DNA of 64,000 bases from the NCBI GenBank assembly GCA_029238315.1, contig JAQWGI010000025.1, forward strand, positions 1-64,000, read 5' to 3'. Positions 51,740-61,449 of this stretch are shown here, piece after piece (the first letter of the stretch is position 1; the number at the start of each line of letters is the position of its first letter). The translations under genes were made by a program, and so were the position numbers. The notes beneath the pieces were generated by a model that saw only the letters and a list, made by a program, of their open reading frames with translations, was not told where the DNA came from and ran no database searches. The DNA is from Polaribacter sp. (GTDB taxonomy: Bacteria; Bacteroidota; Bacteroidia; Flavobacteriales; Flavobacteriaceae).

Positions 51740-53416
51740 TTAAGACAACCCCGAAATTACTCCGTTATTATCTATCGTCATGTTTTCAGAAGCTGGTTTT
51801 CCAGGCAAACCTGGCATACGCATCATCTTTCCTAAAATCGGAATTATAAATTGTGCTCCTGCCGCTATTTCAATTTCTCTTACAGTAACTGAAAATCCAG
51901 TTGGTCTTCCAATTAATTTATCATCATCAGAAAAAGATTTTTGTGTTTTTGCCATACAAATAGCAAAATCATTAAATCCTAAACGATCAATTCTTCGTAA
52001 ATTTAATTCGGCTTTTTTATCATAAATAACAGCATCAGCACCATAAATTTCTTTTGCAATGGTTGCTATTTTATCTTTTACAGGGCTTTTCCAATCATAT
52101 AAAGGCTTAAATTGCGTAGCTTTATTTTCAACAACATTTACAACTGCAGTTGCTAAATTGCTTGTTCCCTCTCCTCCTTTTGCCCATCCCTCAGACAATA
52201 CAGCTTCCACTCCTATACTAGCACAAGTATCTTTTATAAACTGTACTTCTTCATCAGAATCTGATACAAAAGAATTAATTGCTACAACAGGCTCAATATT
52301 AAATTTACGAATGTTTTCGATGTGTTTTTCAAGGTTTTTAAATCCTTCTCTAACTTTATCTAAACTTGGCGTATTGTATGCATCTGGTTTTGCTCCTCCG
52401 TGATGGCGCAATGCTCTTATTGTAGCAACCAGCACAACACACTTTGGGTTTAAACCAGCAAATGCTGATTTGATATTCAAGAATTTTTCCGCCCCCAAGT
52501 CTGCACCAAAACCTGCTTCTGTAACCACATAATTAGACAAAGACAATCCCATTTTTGTTGCCAAAACCGTGTTTGTTCCTTGTGCAATATTTGCAAAAGG
52601 ACCGCCATGAATAATTGCTGGATTTTCTTCTAAAGTCTGCACTAAATTTGGCTTTATGGCATCTTTTAATAAAATTGCCATGGCGTTTTCTGCATTTAAA
52701 TCGCGTGCAAAAACTGGTTCTTTATCAAATGTAAATCCGATAAAAATATCCCCTAAACGTTTTTTTAAATTTTCAAAATTAGTAGCCATACATAAAATCG
52801 CCATCACCTCAGAAGCTGGTGTAATATTGAATCCGTCTTGCCTTGGTATTCCGTTTGCTGTTCCGCCTAAACCAATAGTAATATCTCGCAAAGCTCTATC
52901 ATTCATGTCAATAACACGTTTCCATAAAATAGTACGCGGATCAATATTTAAATTTCCAACTTTGCTTTGTAAATTATTATCAATTAAAGCAGACAATAAA
53001 TTATTTGCTTTTTCAACCGCATTAAAATCGCCCGTAAAGTGCAAATTAATATCTTCCATTGGCACAACTTGTGAGTGACCTCCTCCAGCAGCTCCTCCTT
53101 TTATTCCAAAAACTGGACCTAAAGATGGCTCTCTTAAAACTACAGTTGCCTGCTTTCCGATTTTATTTAAACCCTCTGTTAAACCAATAGAAACTGTTGT
53201 TTTTCCTTCGCCAGCAGGTGTTGGCGTTAAAGCAGTTACCAACACTAAATTATTTTGCTTAATATCTTCTTCATTAATTAAATCTAACGGTAACTTGGCT
53301 TTGTATTTTCCATACATTTCCATACTGTCTTCATCAATATTTAATTTTGCTGCAATTTCTTTAATGTGCACTAGATTTTTAGCTTGTGCAATTTCAATAT
53401 CAGTTTGATAAGCCAT
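51740..53416 (-). CDS. fhs: Formate--tetrahydrofolate ligase
   Basis: 'TALTPTPAGEGKTTVSIGLTEGLNKIGK', 'REPSLGPVFGIKGGAAGGGHSQVVPMEDINLHFTGD'. Confidence 0.97.
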   Translation of the reverse strand: MAYQTDIEIAQAKNLVHIKEIAAKLNIDEDSMEMYGKYKAKLPLDLINEEDIKQNNLVLVTALTPTPAGEGKTTVSIGLTEGLNKIGKQATVVLREPSLGPVFGIKGGAAGGGHSQVVPMEDINLHFTGDFNAVEKANNLLSALIDNNLQSKVGNLNIDPRTILWKRVIDMNDRALRDITIGLGGTANGIPRQDGFNITPASEVMAILCMATNFENLKKRLGDIFIGFTFDKEPVFARDLNAENAMAILLKDAIKPNLVQTLEENPAIIHGGPFANIAQGTNTVLATKMGLSLSNYVVTEAGFGADLGAEKFLNIKSAFAGLNPKCVVLVATIRALRHHGGAKPDAYNTPSLDKVREGFKNLEKHIENIRKFNIEPVVAINSFVSDSDEEVQFIKDTCASIGVEAVLSEGWAKGGEGTSNLATAVVNVVENKATQFKPLYDWKSPVKDKIATIAKEIYGADAVIYDKKAELNLRRIDRLGFNDFAICMAKTQKSFSDDDKLIGRPTGFSVTVREIEIAAGAQFIIPILGKMMRMPGLPGKPASENMTIDNNGVISGLS

Positions 53417-53570
53417 TCTATTATAGTTTAAGTTGTGTATCTACTTATTTTGATAAGTAAATATATAAAAAATTAATATGCAATTTTAATCAATTGTATT
53501 AATGAATTGAAAAACAAGAATCTTATGATACAAATATGAGAAAACAATTGGTTACTCTTTTTTGAAATAC

Positions 53571-53578
53571 TATATTTG
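53571..53578 (+). promoter_or_regulatory. TATATTTG element upstream of secDF
   Basis: TANNTTTG consensus 41 nt before ATG. Confidence 0.45.
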
Positions 53579-53619
53579 CACGTTTTTACAAAGAAGTCGA
53601 TTAATATATACATAAGAAG

Positions 53620-56604
53620 ATGCAAAACAAAGGACTTATCAGATTATTCGCAATCCTTTTTGGGTTAGTGAGTTTATATCAATTATCATTTACCTATTTC
53701 GCAGGAAATATTGAAGATGCTGCTAAAGTGTATTCAAAAAAGAAAGCAACCGATAATAACGGTAGAGCTCTAGCTAATTTCGAGAATAAATACTTAGACA
53801 GTGTTGGGAATATCAAATCTATAAACTTAGGATTTACTGAGTATAGCTATAATGATATTAAAGACAAAGAAATGAATCTTGGCCTTGATTTAAAAGGTGG
53901 AATTAACGCTATTTTACAAGTTTCCGTAAAAGACATCTTAGTTGGATTGTCTAACGAATCTAGCAATACAGTTTTTAATGAGGCTCTAGTTGCAGCGGAT
54001 GCAGCACAAAAAAATAGTTCTGATACGTATTTAAATTTGTTCTTCGCTGAATTTGAAAGATTAAGCAACGGAACAATTAAGTTAAGTGATCCTTCTATAT
54101 TTGGAACAAAAAATTTAGCTGAGAAAGGCATCGACTTTAACAAAACAAATGTAGAAGTTAAGCCAATTATACAAACTGAAATAGACAGTTCTATTGATAC
54201 TGCTTTCGAAGTATTACGTAGTAGAATTGATAAATTCGGGGTAACACAACCAAGCATTCAACGTGTTGGAAACTCTGGAAGAATTCAAATTGAATTGCCA
54301 GGAGCAAAAGATATTGAGCGTGTTAGAAAATTATTAGAAAGTACTGCAAAATTACAATTCTGGGAAGTTTTTACAAATACAGAAGTTCAAAATTTCTTTT
54401 TTGAAGCGAACTCAAAAGTAACTGAGCTTTTAAAAGTTGAGATAACTACTGAAAAGGAAGCTGTAAAAAAAGATAACATTGATAATTTATTAGGAGAAAG
54501 TGACTCTACCGAAGTAAACAACCAAAAAACATTATTTACGTATTTATATCCAAACGTTGCTCAAAATCAACAGCAAGTTAGCTCTTTAGTTGCACAAGCA
54601 AAAGTATCTGATACAGCAACTGTAAATAGTTTATTAAACAGAAAAGAAGTAAGAGCTCTATTGCCTAATAATTTAAGGTATGTGAAATTCTTATGGGATT
54701 ACAAAGCACAACCAAACGCAGATAAAACTGCTGAAGTTATTAGCTTATATGCAATCAAATCAAACAGAAAAGATGTTGCTACCATAGAAGGAGATGTTAT
54801 TATAGATGCTGCACAGGTTTTTGACCAATTAGGAAACAAACCAGAAGTAAGTATGACGATGAACAGTTCTGGTTCTAAGCAATGGGAAAAAATGACTACA
54901 GAAAATGCTGGTAAATTTGTTGCTGTGGTTTTAGATGATTATGTGTATACCGCACCTTCTGTAAACCAACCAATTTCTGGAGGTAGAACTTCAATTTCTG
55001 GTGGATTAATGACTATTACAGAAGCACAAGATATTGCAACGGTTTTAAAAGCCGGTAAATTACCTGCTGCTGCAAGAATTATTCAAGCAGAAGTGGTTGG
55101 ACCCTCTTTAGGTCAAGAATCTATTGATCGTAGTTTTAGTTCTTTCGGATTAGCAATACTTTTAGTATTAGTATGGATGATGTTCTATTACGGTAAAGCT
55201 GGAGCATATGCAAATGTTGCTTTATTAGTAAACATCTTATTTATCTTCGGAATCTTAGCGTCTTTTAGCGCCGTGTTAACATTACCTGGAATTGCAGGTA
55301 TTATCTTAACAATTGGTATGTCTGTAGATGCAAACGTTATTATATTTGAAAGAATTAAAGAAGGTTTAAGAGGCGGAAAAGGCTTAAAACTAGCCGTTGA
55401 AGAAGGCTTTAGTGTAAAAGGTGCTTTATCTGCAATTATTGATGCAAATATTACGACTCTATTAACAGGTATTATTTTATATGTTTTTGGAACAGGACCA
55501 ATTAAAGGTTTTGCTTTAACATTAATGATTGGTATTGCAACATCATTATTTACTGCTGTATTTATTACAAGAATGTTAATTGATGGTGCTGTAAATAAAA
55601 ATAGTAAATTAACGTTTAATACTTCTATTTCTAAAAACTGGTTCCAAAACATCAATATAGAGTTCTTAAGAAAACGTAAAATTGCTTACGTAATTTCTGG
55701 AGCTATTATTTTGGGAGGAATTGCTTCTATGGCAACACTTGGATTAAAACAAGGAGTAGATTTTAAAGGAGGACGTTCTTATGTTGTTCGTTTTGATCAA
55801 CCAATGAACTCAACTGAAGTTGCTGAAGATTTAAAAGCTGTATTTGGTTCTGCTCCAGAAGTAAAAACGTATGGTTCTTCTAATCAATTAAAAATAACAA
55901 CTGTTTTTAAAATTGATGATGAAGGTGTAACAGCTGATGAAGATGTACAAAACGCATTATTTACAGGGTTAAAAGCTCATTTAGGAAACACAACATACGA
56001 AAACTTTAAACCAGGTTTTGAAAAAGCAGAAAATGCTAGCGGAATTATGAGTTACATGAAAGTTGACCCAACCATTGCCGATGATATTAAAACATCTGCA
56101 TTATGGGCAGTTTTAGGTTCTTTAATCGTAGTTTTCTTATACATCTTATTACGTTTTAGAAAAATATCATTTAGTGTTGGTGCTGTAATTGCGGTATTCC
56201 ACGATGTATTAATTGTACTAGGAGTTTTCTCAATATTATACAAATTTATGCCGTTTGATATGGAAGTAGGACAATCATTTATTGCAGCCATATTAACAGT
56301 AGTTGGTTACTCTCTAAATGATACCGTGGTAATTTTTGATAGAATTAGAGAATTCGCTGGAATTCACACAAAGTGGAAATATTCTGAAGTTGTAGACAAA
56401 GCATTAAGCTCTACCTTAGGAAGAACAATAAATACTTCTTTAACAACATTATTAGTAATGTTAGCAATCTTCTTTTTCGGAGGAGATTCTATTAAAGGAT
56501 TTATGTTTGCATTAATTGTTGGTGTTGTAGTTGGAACATACTCTTCATTATTCGTAGCAACACCAATTATGTTTGATTCTTCTAAGAAAGAAGAAAAGGC
56601 ATAA
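53620..56604 (+). CDS. secDF: Protein translocase subunit SecDF (fused)
   Basis: 'LGLDLKGGINAILQVSVKD', 'IGMSVDANVIIFERIKEGLR', SecF half 'GVDFKGGRSYVVRF', 'VVGYSLNDTVVIFDRIRE'. Confidence 0.95.
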   Translation: MQNKGLIRLFAILFGLVSLYQLSFTYFAGNIEDAAKVYSKKKATDNNGRALANFENKYLDSVGNIKSINLGFTEYSYNDIKDKEMNLGLDLKGGINAILQVSVKDILVGLSNESSNTVFNEALVAADAAQKNSSDTYLNLFFAEFERLSNGTIKLSDPSIFGTKNLAEKGIDFNKTNVEVKPIIQTEIDSSIDTAFEVLRSRIDKFGVTQPSIQRVGNSGRIQIELPGAKDIERVRKLLESTAKLQFWEVFTNTEVQNFFFEANSKVTELLKVEITTEKEAVKKDNIDNLLGESDSTEVNNQKTLFTYLYPNVAQNQQQVSSLVAQAKVSDTATVNSLLNRKEVRALLPNNLRYVKFLWDYKAQPNADKTAEVISLYAIKSNRKDVATIEGDVIIDAAQVFDQLGNKPEVSMTMNSSGSKQWEKMTTENAGKFVAVVLDDYVYTAPSVNQPISGGRTSISGGLMTITEAQDIATVLKAGKLPAAARIIQAEVVGPSLGQESIDRSFSSFGLAILLVLVWMMFYYGKAGAYANVALLVNILFIFGILASFSAVLTLPGIAGIILTIGMSVDANVIIFERIKEGLRGGKGLKLAVEEGFSVKGALSAIIDANITTLLTGIILYVFGTGPIKGFALTLMIGIATSLFTAVFITRMLIDGAVNKNSKLTFNTSISKNWFQNINIEFLRKRKIAYVISGAIILGGIASMATLGLKQGVDFKGGRSYVVRFDQPMNSTEVAEDLKAVFGSAPEVKTYGSSNQLKITTVFKIDDEGVTADEDVQNALFTGLKAHLGNTTYENFKPGFEKAENASGIMSYMKVDPTIADDIKTSALWAVLGSLIVVFLYILLRFRKISFSVGAVIAVFHDVLIVLGVFSILYKFMPFDMEVGQSFIAAILTVVGYSLNDTVVIFDRIREFAGIHTKWKYSEVVDKALSSTLGRTINTSLTTLLVMLAIFFFGGDSIKGFMFALIVGVVVGTYSSLFVATPIMFDSSKKEEKA

Positions 56605-56625
56605 TTTAAAAAATAAACAATAAAG

Positions 56626-56677
56626 AAACCGTTTTGCATGTGCTGAATTTATTTCAGTAAATTCAAAACGGTTTTTT
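56626..56677 (+). terminator. Terminator of secDF carrying a CTGAA-type palindromic repeat in its loop
   Basis: AAACCGTTTTG ... CAAAACGGTTTTTT enclosing TGCTGAATTTATTTCAGTA. Confidence 0.8.
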
Positions 56678-56695
56678 CATTCAATAACAAGCGCG

Positions 56696-56703
56696 TATCT
56701 TTG
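56696..56703 (+). promoter_or_regulatory. TATCTTTG element 4 nt upstream of hpt-adk ATG
   Basis: TANNTTTG consensus. Confidence 0.5.
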
Positions 56704-56707
56704 CAAA

Positions 56708-57832
56708 ATGAACACCGTTAAACTACACGATTTAAGTTTCAACTCTTTTATAGAAGAAGAAGAGATTAGTAACATCGTACAATCATTAGCTACTCAAATA
56801 GCAAAAGATTGCGAGGGAGAAACGCCATTGTTTATTGGTATTCTTAACGGCTCGTTTATGTTTGTTTCTGACTTTGTAAAGAAATACAAAGGAGATTGCG
56901 AAATTTCTTTTGTAAAATTAGCTTCTTACGAAGGCACCTCTTCTACAGAAAATGTAAAACAACTTGTTGGAATTAACGAAGACTTAGAAGGAAGAACTGT
57001 AATAATTTTAGAAGATATTATTGATACAGGAAACACACTTCAAGAAATATATAACATCTTTGAAAACAAAAAAGTGAAACAATTAAAAATTGCAACACTA
57101 TTTTTTAAACCAGATGTATTTAAAAAAGAATTACCTATAGATTATATTGGCAAAAGCATTCCAGACAAATTTATTGTTGGTTATGGCTTAGATTACAATG
57201 GCCTTGGAAGAAATTTACCAAAAGTTTATCAACTAACAGCGCAACACAATACTAAAAAAATGAAAAACATTGTATTATTCGGTCCTCCAGGAGCAGGAAA
57301 AGGTACACAAGCAGATTTATTAAAAGAGAAATATAACTTAGTTCATATTTCTACAGGAGATGTTTTTAGATTCAATATCAAAAATGAAACAGATTTAGGT
57401 TTATTAGCTAAAAAATATATGGATGAAGGAGATTTAGTTCCGGATGAAGTAACAATTAACATGCTAAAAGCAGAAGTAAATAAAAATACTGATGCCAACG
57501 GATTTATCTTTGACGGTTTCCCTAGAACAGAATCTCAAGCAAAAGCATTGGATGCTTTTTTAGCTGAAAAAGGAGAAAAAATAAACGGAATGGTAGCTTT
57601 AGAAGTTTCTGAAGATTTATTAGTAGAACGTTTATTAGAAAGAGGAAAAACAAGCGGAAGAACAGACGATACTGATGAAAGTAAAATTAGAAATCGTTTT
57701 AACGAATACAATACAAAAACTGCCATTTTAAAAGATTTTTATCAGGCACAAGGAAACTACTATGGAGTAAACGGAGTTGGTTCTATTGATGCTATTACAA
57801 ATCGTTTGGCAGCAATTTTTGACAAACTATAA
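56708..57832 (+). CDS. adk: Fused hypoxanthine phosphoribosyltransferase - adenylate kinase
   Basis: HPRT domain ('VIILEDIIDTGNTLQEI', 'VGYGLDYNGLGRNLPKVY') then Adk ('MKNIVLFGPPGAGKGTQADLL', 'FDGFPRTESQAKAL') in one frame. Confidence 0.92.
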   Translation: MNTVKLHDLSFNSFIEEEEISNIVQSLATQIAKDCEGETPLFIGILNGSFMFVSDFVKKYKGDCEISFVKLASYEGTSSTENVKQLVGINEDLEGRTVIILEDIIDTGNTLQEIYNIFENKKVKQLKIATLFFKPDVFKKELPIDYIGKSIPDKFIVGYGLDYNGLGRNLPKVYQLTAQHNTKKMKNIVLFGPPGAGKGTQADLLKEKYNLVHISTGDVFRFNIKNETDLGLLAKKYMDEGDLVPDEVTINMLKAEVNKNTDANGFIFDGFPRTESQAKALDAFLAEKGEKINGMVALEVSEDLLVERLLERGKTSGRTDDTDESKIRNRFNEYNTKTAILKDFYQAQGNYYGVNGVGSIDAITNRLAAIFDKL

Positions 57833-57874
57833 AACTGTTAGTTTTTAAACAAATTAACATAAATAATAGAAATA

Positions 57875-58864
57875 ATGACTGAAGGAAATTTTGTTGACTA
57901 CATAAAAGTATATGCTTCTTCTGGTAACGGAGGTAGTGGATCTATGCATTTGCATAGAGAGAAATTTATTACAAAAGGTGGTCCAGATGGTGGAGATGGC
58001 GGTCGTGGCGGACATATTATTATTCGTGGTAATAAAAATATGTGGACATTATTTCACTTAAAATTTAAAAAACACTTTAGAGCAGAACAAGGTGGTTCTG
58101 GATCTAAAAGTAGAAGTACTGGACATGATGGAGATGATGTTTATGTAGATGTACCTTTAGGAACAATTATTAGAGATGCAGATACTAATAATATTCTTTT
58201 TGAAATAACAGATGATCAGCAAGAAATAGTTTTGCTAAGAGGCGGAAAAGGGGGGTTAGGTAACTGGCATTTTAAATCTTCAACAAATCAAACACCGCGT
58301 TATGCACAACCAGGAATGGAAGGACATGAAGGTTGGTTTTTATTAGAATTAAAGTTGTTGGCAGATGTTGGTTTGGTTGGATTTCCAAACGCAGGAAAAT
58401 CTACGTTATTATCAGTAGTTACTTCTGCAAAACCAAAAATTGCAGATTATGCTTTTACTACCTTAAAACCCAACTTAGGTATTGTAGAATACCGAGATTT
58501 TAAAAGTTTTGTAATTGCAGATATTCCAGGAATTATAGAAGGAGCTGCTGAAGGAAAAGGATTAGGACATCGTTTTTTACGTCATATAGAGCGTAATTCA
58601 ACATTATTATTTCTAGTTCCTGCAGATAGTGAAGATATCAATAAAGAATATGAAATCTTATTGAACGAGCTAAAAACACACAACCCAGAGTTGTTAGATA
58701 AACAACGCTTATTAGCAATTTCAAAAGACGATATGTTAGATGATGAATTAAGAGCAGAAATTACAAAAGAATTGCCTGACGGAATTCCACATATATTTTT
58801 CTCTTCAATAGCTAACACGGGTCTCGTTGAATTAAAAGATCAACTTTGGAAAATGTTAAACTAG
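57875..58864 (+). CDS. obgE: GTPase Obg/CgtA
   Basis: '[26 protein letters not shown]', '[16 protein letters not shown]'. Confidence 0.96.
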   Translation: MTEGNFVDYIKVYASSGNGGSGSMHLHREKFITKGGPDGGDGGRGGHIIIRGNKNMWTLFHLKFKKHFRAEQGGSGSKSRSTGHDGDDVYVDVPLGTIIRDADTNNILFEITDDQQEIVLLRGGKGGLGNWHFKSSTNQTPRYAQPGMEGHEGWFLLELKLLADVGLVGFPNAGKSTLLSVVTSAKPKIADYAFTTLKPNLGIVEYRDFKSFVIADIPGIIEGAAEGKGLGHRFLRHIERNSTLLFLVPADSEDINKEYEILLNELKTHNPELLDKQRLLAISKDDMLDDELRAEITKELPDGIPHIFFSSIANTGLVELKDQLWKMLN

Positions 58865-58885
58865 AAAATTTTCTAGTTTAACATT
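58852..58885. repeat. 34-bp perfect palindrome (17-bp arms, no spacer) spanning the obg stop codon
   Basis: AATGTTAAACTAGAAAA|TTTTCTAGTTTAACATT. Confidence 0.95.
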
Positions 58886-58903
58886 CTGAACTTGTTTCAG
58901 AAT
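58883..58903. repeat. CTGAA/TTCAG-type palindromic repeat
   Basis: ATTCTGAACTTGTTTCAGAAT, adjoining the obg palindrome. Confidence 0.75.
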
Positions 58904-58973
58904 CTTATCAATGAGATTTCTCGTCTCTCATTCTTCGTTCTTTCGAAATGACGAGGAACTTTAAATAACAATA

Positions 58974-59005
58974 TAAAATAGATTTTCGTTTCGGAAATCT
59001 ATTTT
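58974..59005 (-). terminator. Terminator-like hairpin between convergent obg and TonB-C-like gene
   Basis: AAAATAGATTT-tcgtttcgg-AAATCTATTTTT, A/T-runs on both sides. Confidence 0.6.
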
Positions 59006-59478
59006 TAGTTTGCGTTAATTTGAATCGGAATTTGATATTGAGTAGTAACTGGAATTCCTCTTTTTGTTGCAGGAAAAAGTTTTGGTAAATTTTGCAAACT
59101 CGCAGTTATCAAACTATCAATTTCAGGAATTTCTGTTTTTAAAACAGTTGAAGTTGTAATTTTTTGAATTGACACATTTCCTTTGTTGTTAATCAACACC
59201 ACAACATTTACCGTTTCGTTTACTGGGTTTTTAACTTCAATCTTGGTTTTGGCTAAATTTTTAGAAATATGTTGATGAATGGTTTCTATAAAACAATCGG
59301 TCTTTTTTTCTTTATCAATAAAGCTTTTGCAAGCATCAAAAGTTGGAAAAACATCTACAGAAGAAAAATCTATAATGGTATCAATTTCTTGTAATTGCGA
59401 TTTATTTTTCAAACTGAAAAACTCACAAGATGTACCAATTAAAATGATTAAAAAAAGAGAAAGTACTCGAAATCGCAT
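59005..59478 (-). CDS. Lipoprotein with TonB C-terminal-like domain
   Basis: Lipoprotein signal 'LFLIILIGTSCEFF'; 'VVVLINNKGNVSIQKI...LPKLFPATKRGIPVTTQYQIPIQIN'. Confidence 0.65.
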   Translation of the reverse strand: MRFRVLSLFLIILIGTSCEFFSLKNKSQLQEIDTIIDFSSVDVFPTFDACKSFIDKEKKTDCFIETIHQHISKNLAKTKIEVKNPVNETVNVVVLINNKGNVSIQKITTSTVLKTEIPEIDSLITASLQNLPKLFPATKRGIPVTTQYQIPIQINAN

Positions 59479-59543
59479 TGTATAAATTTACTAGGTAAAA
59501 GTACAATTTATAAACTATTCTAAAAAACAAACTAGATGTAAAG

Positions 59544-59577
59544 AACAAAAGACAGAAATTGACTTCTGTCTTTTGTT
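59544..59577 (-). terminator. Strong hairpin downstream of the M56 peptidase gene
   Basis: AACAAAAGACAGAA-attgac-TTCTGTCTTTTGTT, 14-bp perfect stem. Confidence 0.6.
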
Positions 59578-59599
59578 ATAATTCTTCTAATTTTAAATA

Positions 59600-60913
59600 T
59601 TATTCTACGTTAAAAGAAATTGGTAAGGTGTACATCATTCCTACAGTTTTACTACGCTGTTTTCCAGGAACCATTTTTGGCAATAATTTAATCACTCTTT
59701 TTACTTCTTCACCAAGTTTGGTGTTTGGAGATTTAATAACTTTAACATCTTCAACACTTCCTTTTTCGTCAATTCTGAATTGCGCCCAAATTTTTTTCTT
59801 TCCTTTAGACAAACCAGTTGTTTTAGCTAAATCTCCATTAAAGTTTATAACAACAAATTTTCTAATACCACTATTTAAACATTTTATTTTTTCTTCTCTT
59901 GTACCATTACAACCTGGGAAAACTGGAGGATGTTCAATAACAGCCATAGGGATATCATTTACTGTTTCCTCAACTATTTCAACCTCTTTAATTTCATCTA
60001 AGTTGTTAATTTTTGGTAACTTTTCATTAACAACTTCTATTTCTTCTATTGTTTCTTCATTTTTAACACAAGAAGTATAAATTAACATACTTGCTAATAA
60101 CGGTAATAGCAATAAATACTTTGCTTTTCTGATTTGATTTGATTTGTTTTTTGTCATCATAATAATTCTTTTTTTAATTAATGAATGTTTGTAAAATTGA
60201 TTGACAAACGAAATGTTTTCAACCTGAAAAGTTTGGTTTAGTAAGGTGTTGAAATATGATTGTTTTTGGGTAGTTTTTATAATTGCTGCGTCAGAAATAT
60301 ACTCGTGCAACAACGTAATTCTTCGTTGATAGAAATAAATCATTGGATTAAACCACATCACAATTTTTAACAATTCAAAGAATAATAAATCTACAGAATG
60401 CTTTTGTTTAGCGTGAATTAATTCGTGCTCAATAATTTCATCTTTTTTGTTTGACGGAATTTCTTTTCCTAAAAAAATGTAATTAAAAAACGAAAATGCA
60501 TTGTTTCGTTTTGGCAATAAAACCAATTTATAAAAGTGTGTTTTTATCGTTTCGTTTTGCACAATTAATTGCACAATTTTAAACAGTTTTACTAAAAATA
60601 CAATTGTAAAAATTGACACACCAATCCAGAAGAATAAACTTACGTAACTGATAGATCCATCCGTATAATAAGTAGTTTCTTCAATTACTTTTTGCGGAGA
60701 CAACATAACTTCTGGTAATAAAACCATAATTTCTTGCGGCATCGCTTTTTGAAAAGTTGGAATTTTTATCAACGGCAACACGAAAGATAAAATAGGTGTT
60801 CCTAATAAATACCAACGGTTGTATTTATGAAACGTTTCTTTGCTTAAAAAGAAATCATAAACTGCTAAAAACAGTACTTGAAAAATGATGATTTGTAATA
60901 TATACGTAAACAT
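59600..60913 (-). CDS. BlaR1/MecR1-like M56 family metallopeptidase with C-terminal TonB-like domain
   Basis: 'IIEHELIHAKQKHSVDLLFFELLKIVMWFNPMIY' HExxH; C-terminal 'WAQFRIDEKGSVEDVKVIKSPN...YTLPISFNVE'. Confidence 0.9.
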   Translation of the reverse strand: MFTYILQIIIFQVLFLAVYDFFLSKETFHKYNRWYLLGTPILSFVLPLIKIPTFQKAMPQEIMVLLPEVMLSPQKVIEETTYYTDGSISYVSLFFWIGVSIFTIVFLVKLFKIVQLIVQNETIKTHFYKLVLLPKRNNAFSFFNYIFLGKEIPSNKKDEIIEHELIHAKQKHSVDLLFFELLKIVMWFNPMIYFYQRRITLLHEYISDAAIIKTTQKQSYFNTLLNQTFQVENISFVNQFYKHSLIKKRIIMMTKNKSNQIRKAKYLLLLPLLASMLIYTSCVKNEETIEEIEVVNEKLPKINNLDEIKEVEIVEETVNDIPMAVIEHPPVFPGCNGTREEKIKCLNSGIRKFVVINFNGDLAKTTGLSKGKKKIWAQFRIDEKGSVEDVKVIKSPNTKLGEEVKRVIKLLPKMVPGKQRSKTVGMMYTLPISFNVE

Positions 60914-60915
60914 AA

Positions 60916-61278
60916 CTATTTCTTTTTCTTATTAATTTCCTTTAAAATAGTTTCCAATTCAGAAATATCCATATCGTTCTTTTTTACAAAAAACGAAACC
61001 ATACTTTTAAATGATCCATCAAAATAACCATCCATTACTTTATGCAAAGTTTGATTACTATACACATCTTTATCCACAATCGGAAAATACACATAACCTC
61101 TTCCTTTGGGTCTGTGGCTTACAAACTTTTTAGTTTCTAAAATCCTAATAATTGTAGAAACCGTATTGTAAGCAGGTTTCGGATTTGGTAATTGTGCTAT
61201 AATTTCTTTCACAGAAGCTTCTTCCAAACCCCATAAAACTTGCATAAACTGCTCTTCTGCTTTTGTTAATTGTTTCAT
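60916..61278 (-). CDS. BlaI/MecI/CopY family transcriptional regulator
   Basis: 'LTKAEEQFMQVLWGLEEASVKEIIAQLPNPKPAYNTVSTIIRILETKKFVSHRPKGRGYVY'. Confidence 0.93.
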   Translation of the reverse strand: MKQLTKAEEQFMQVLWGLEEASVKEIIAQLPNPKPAYNTVSTIIRILETKKFVSHRPKGRGYVYFPIVDKDVYSNQTLHKVMDGYFDGSFKSMVSFFVKKNDMDISELETILKEINKKKK

Positions 61279-61449
61279 ATTTTTAACTAAATTTTTAGTT
61301 TAAACTAATTTTTTAGTTAAAAAATTTCGTAACAAAGTTGTTGTGTTTTCGTCTTACAATATAAATAACGTCATTAGCAAAAAGAATGACGAAGAAAACT
61401 AAAAATAAGATTGCCACAAGTAATTTAATTTGGGCAATGAGATTAATAT

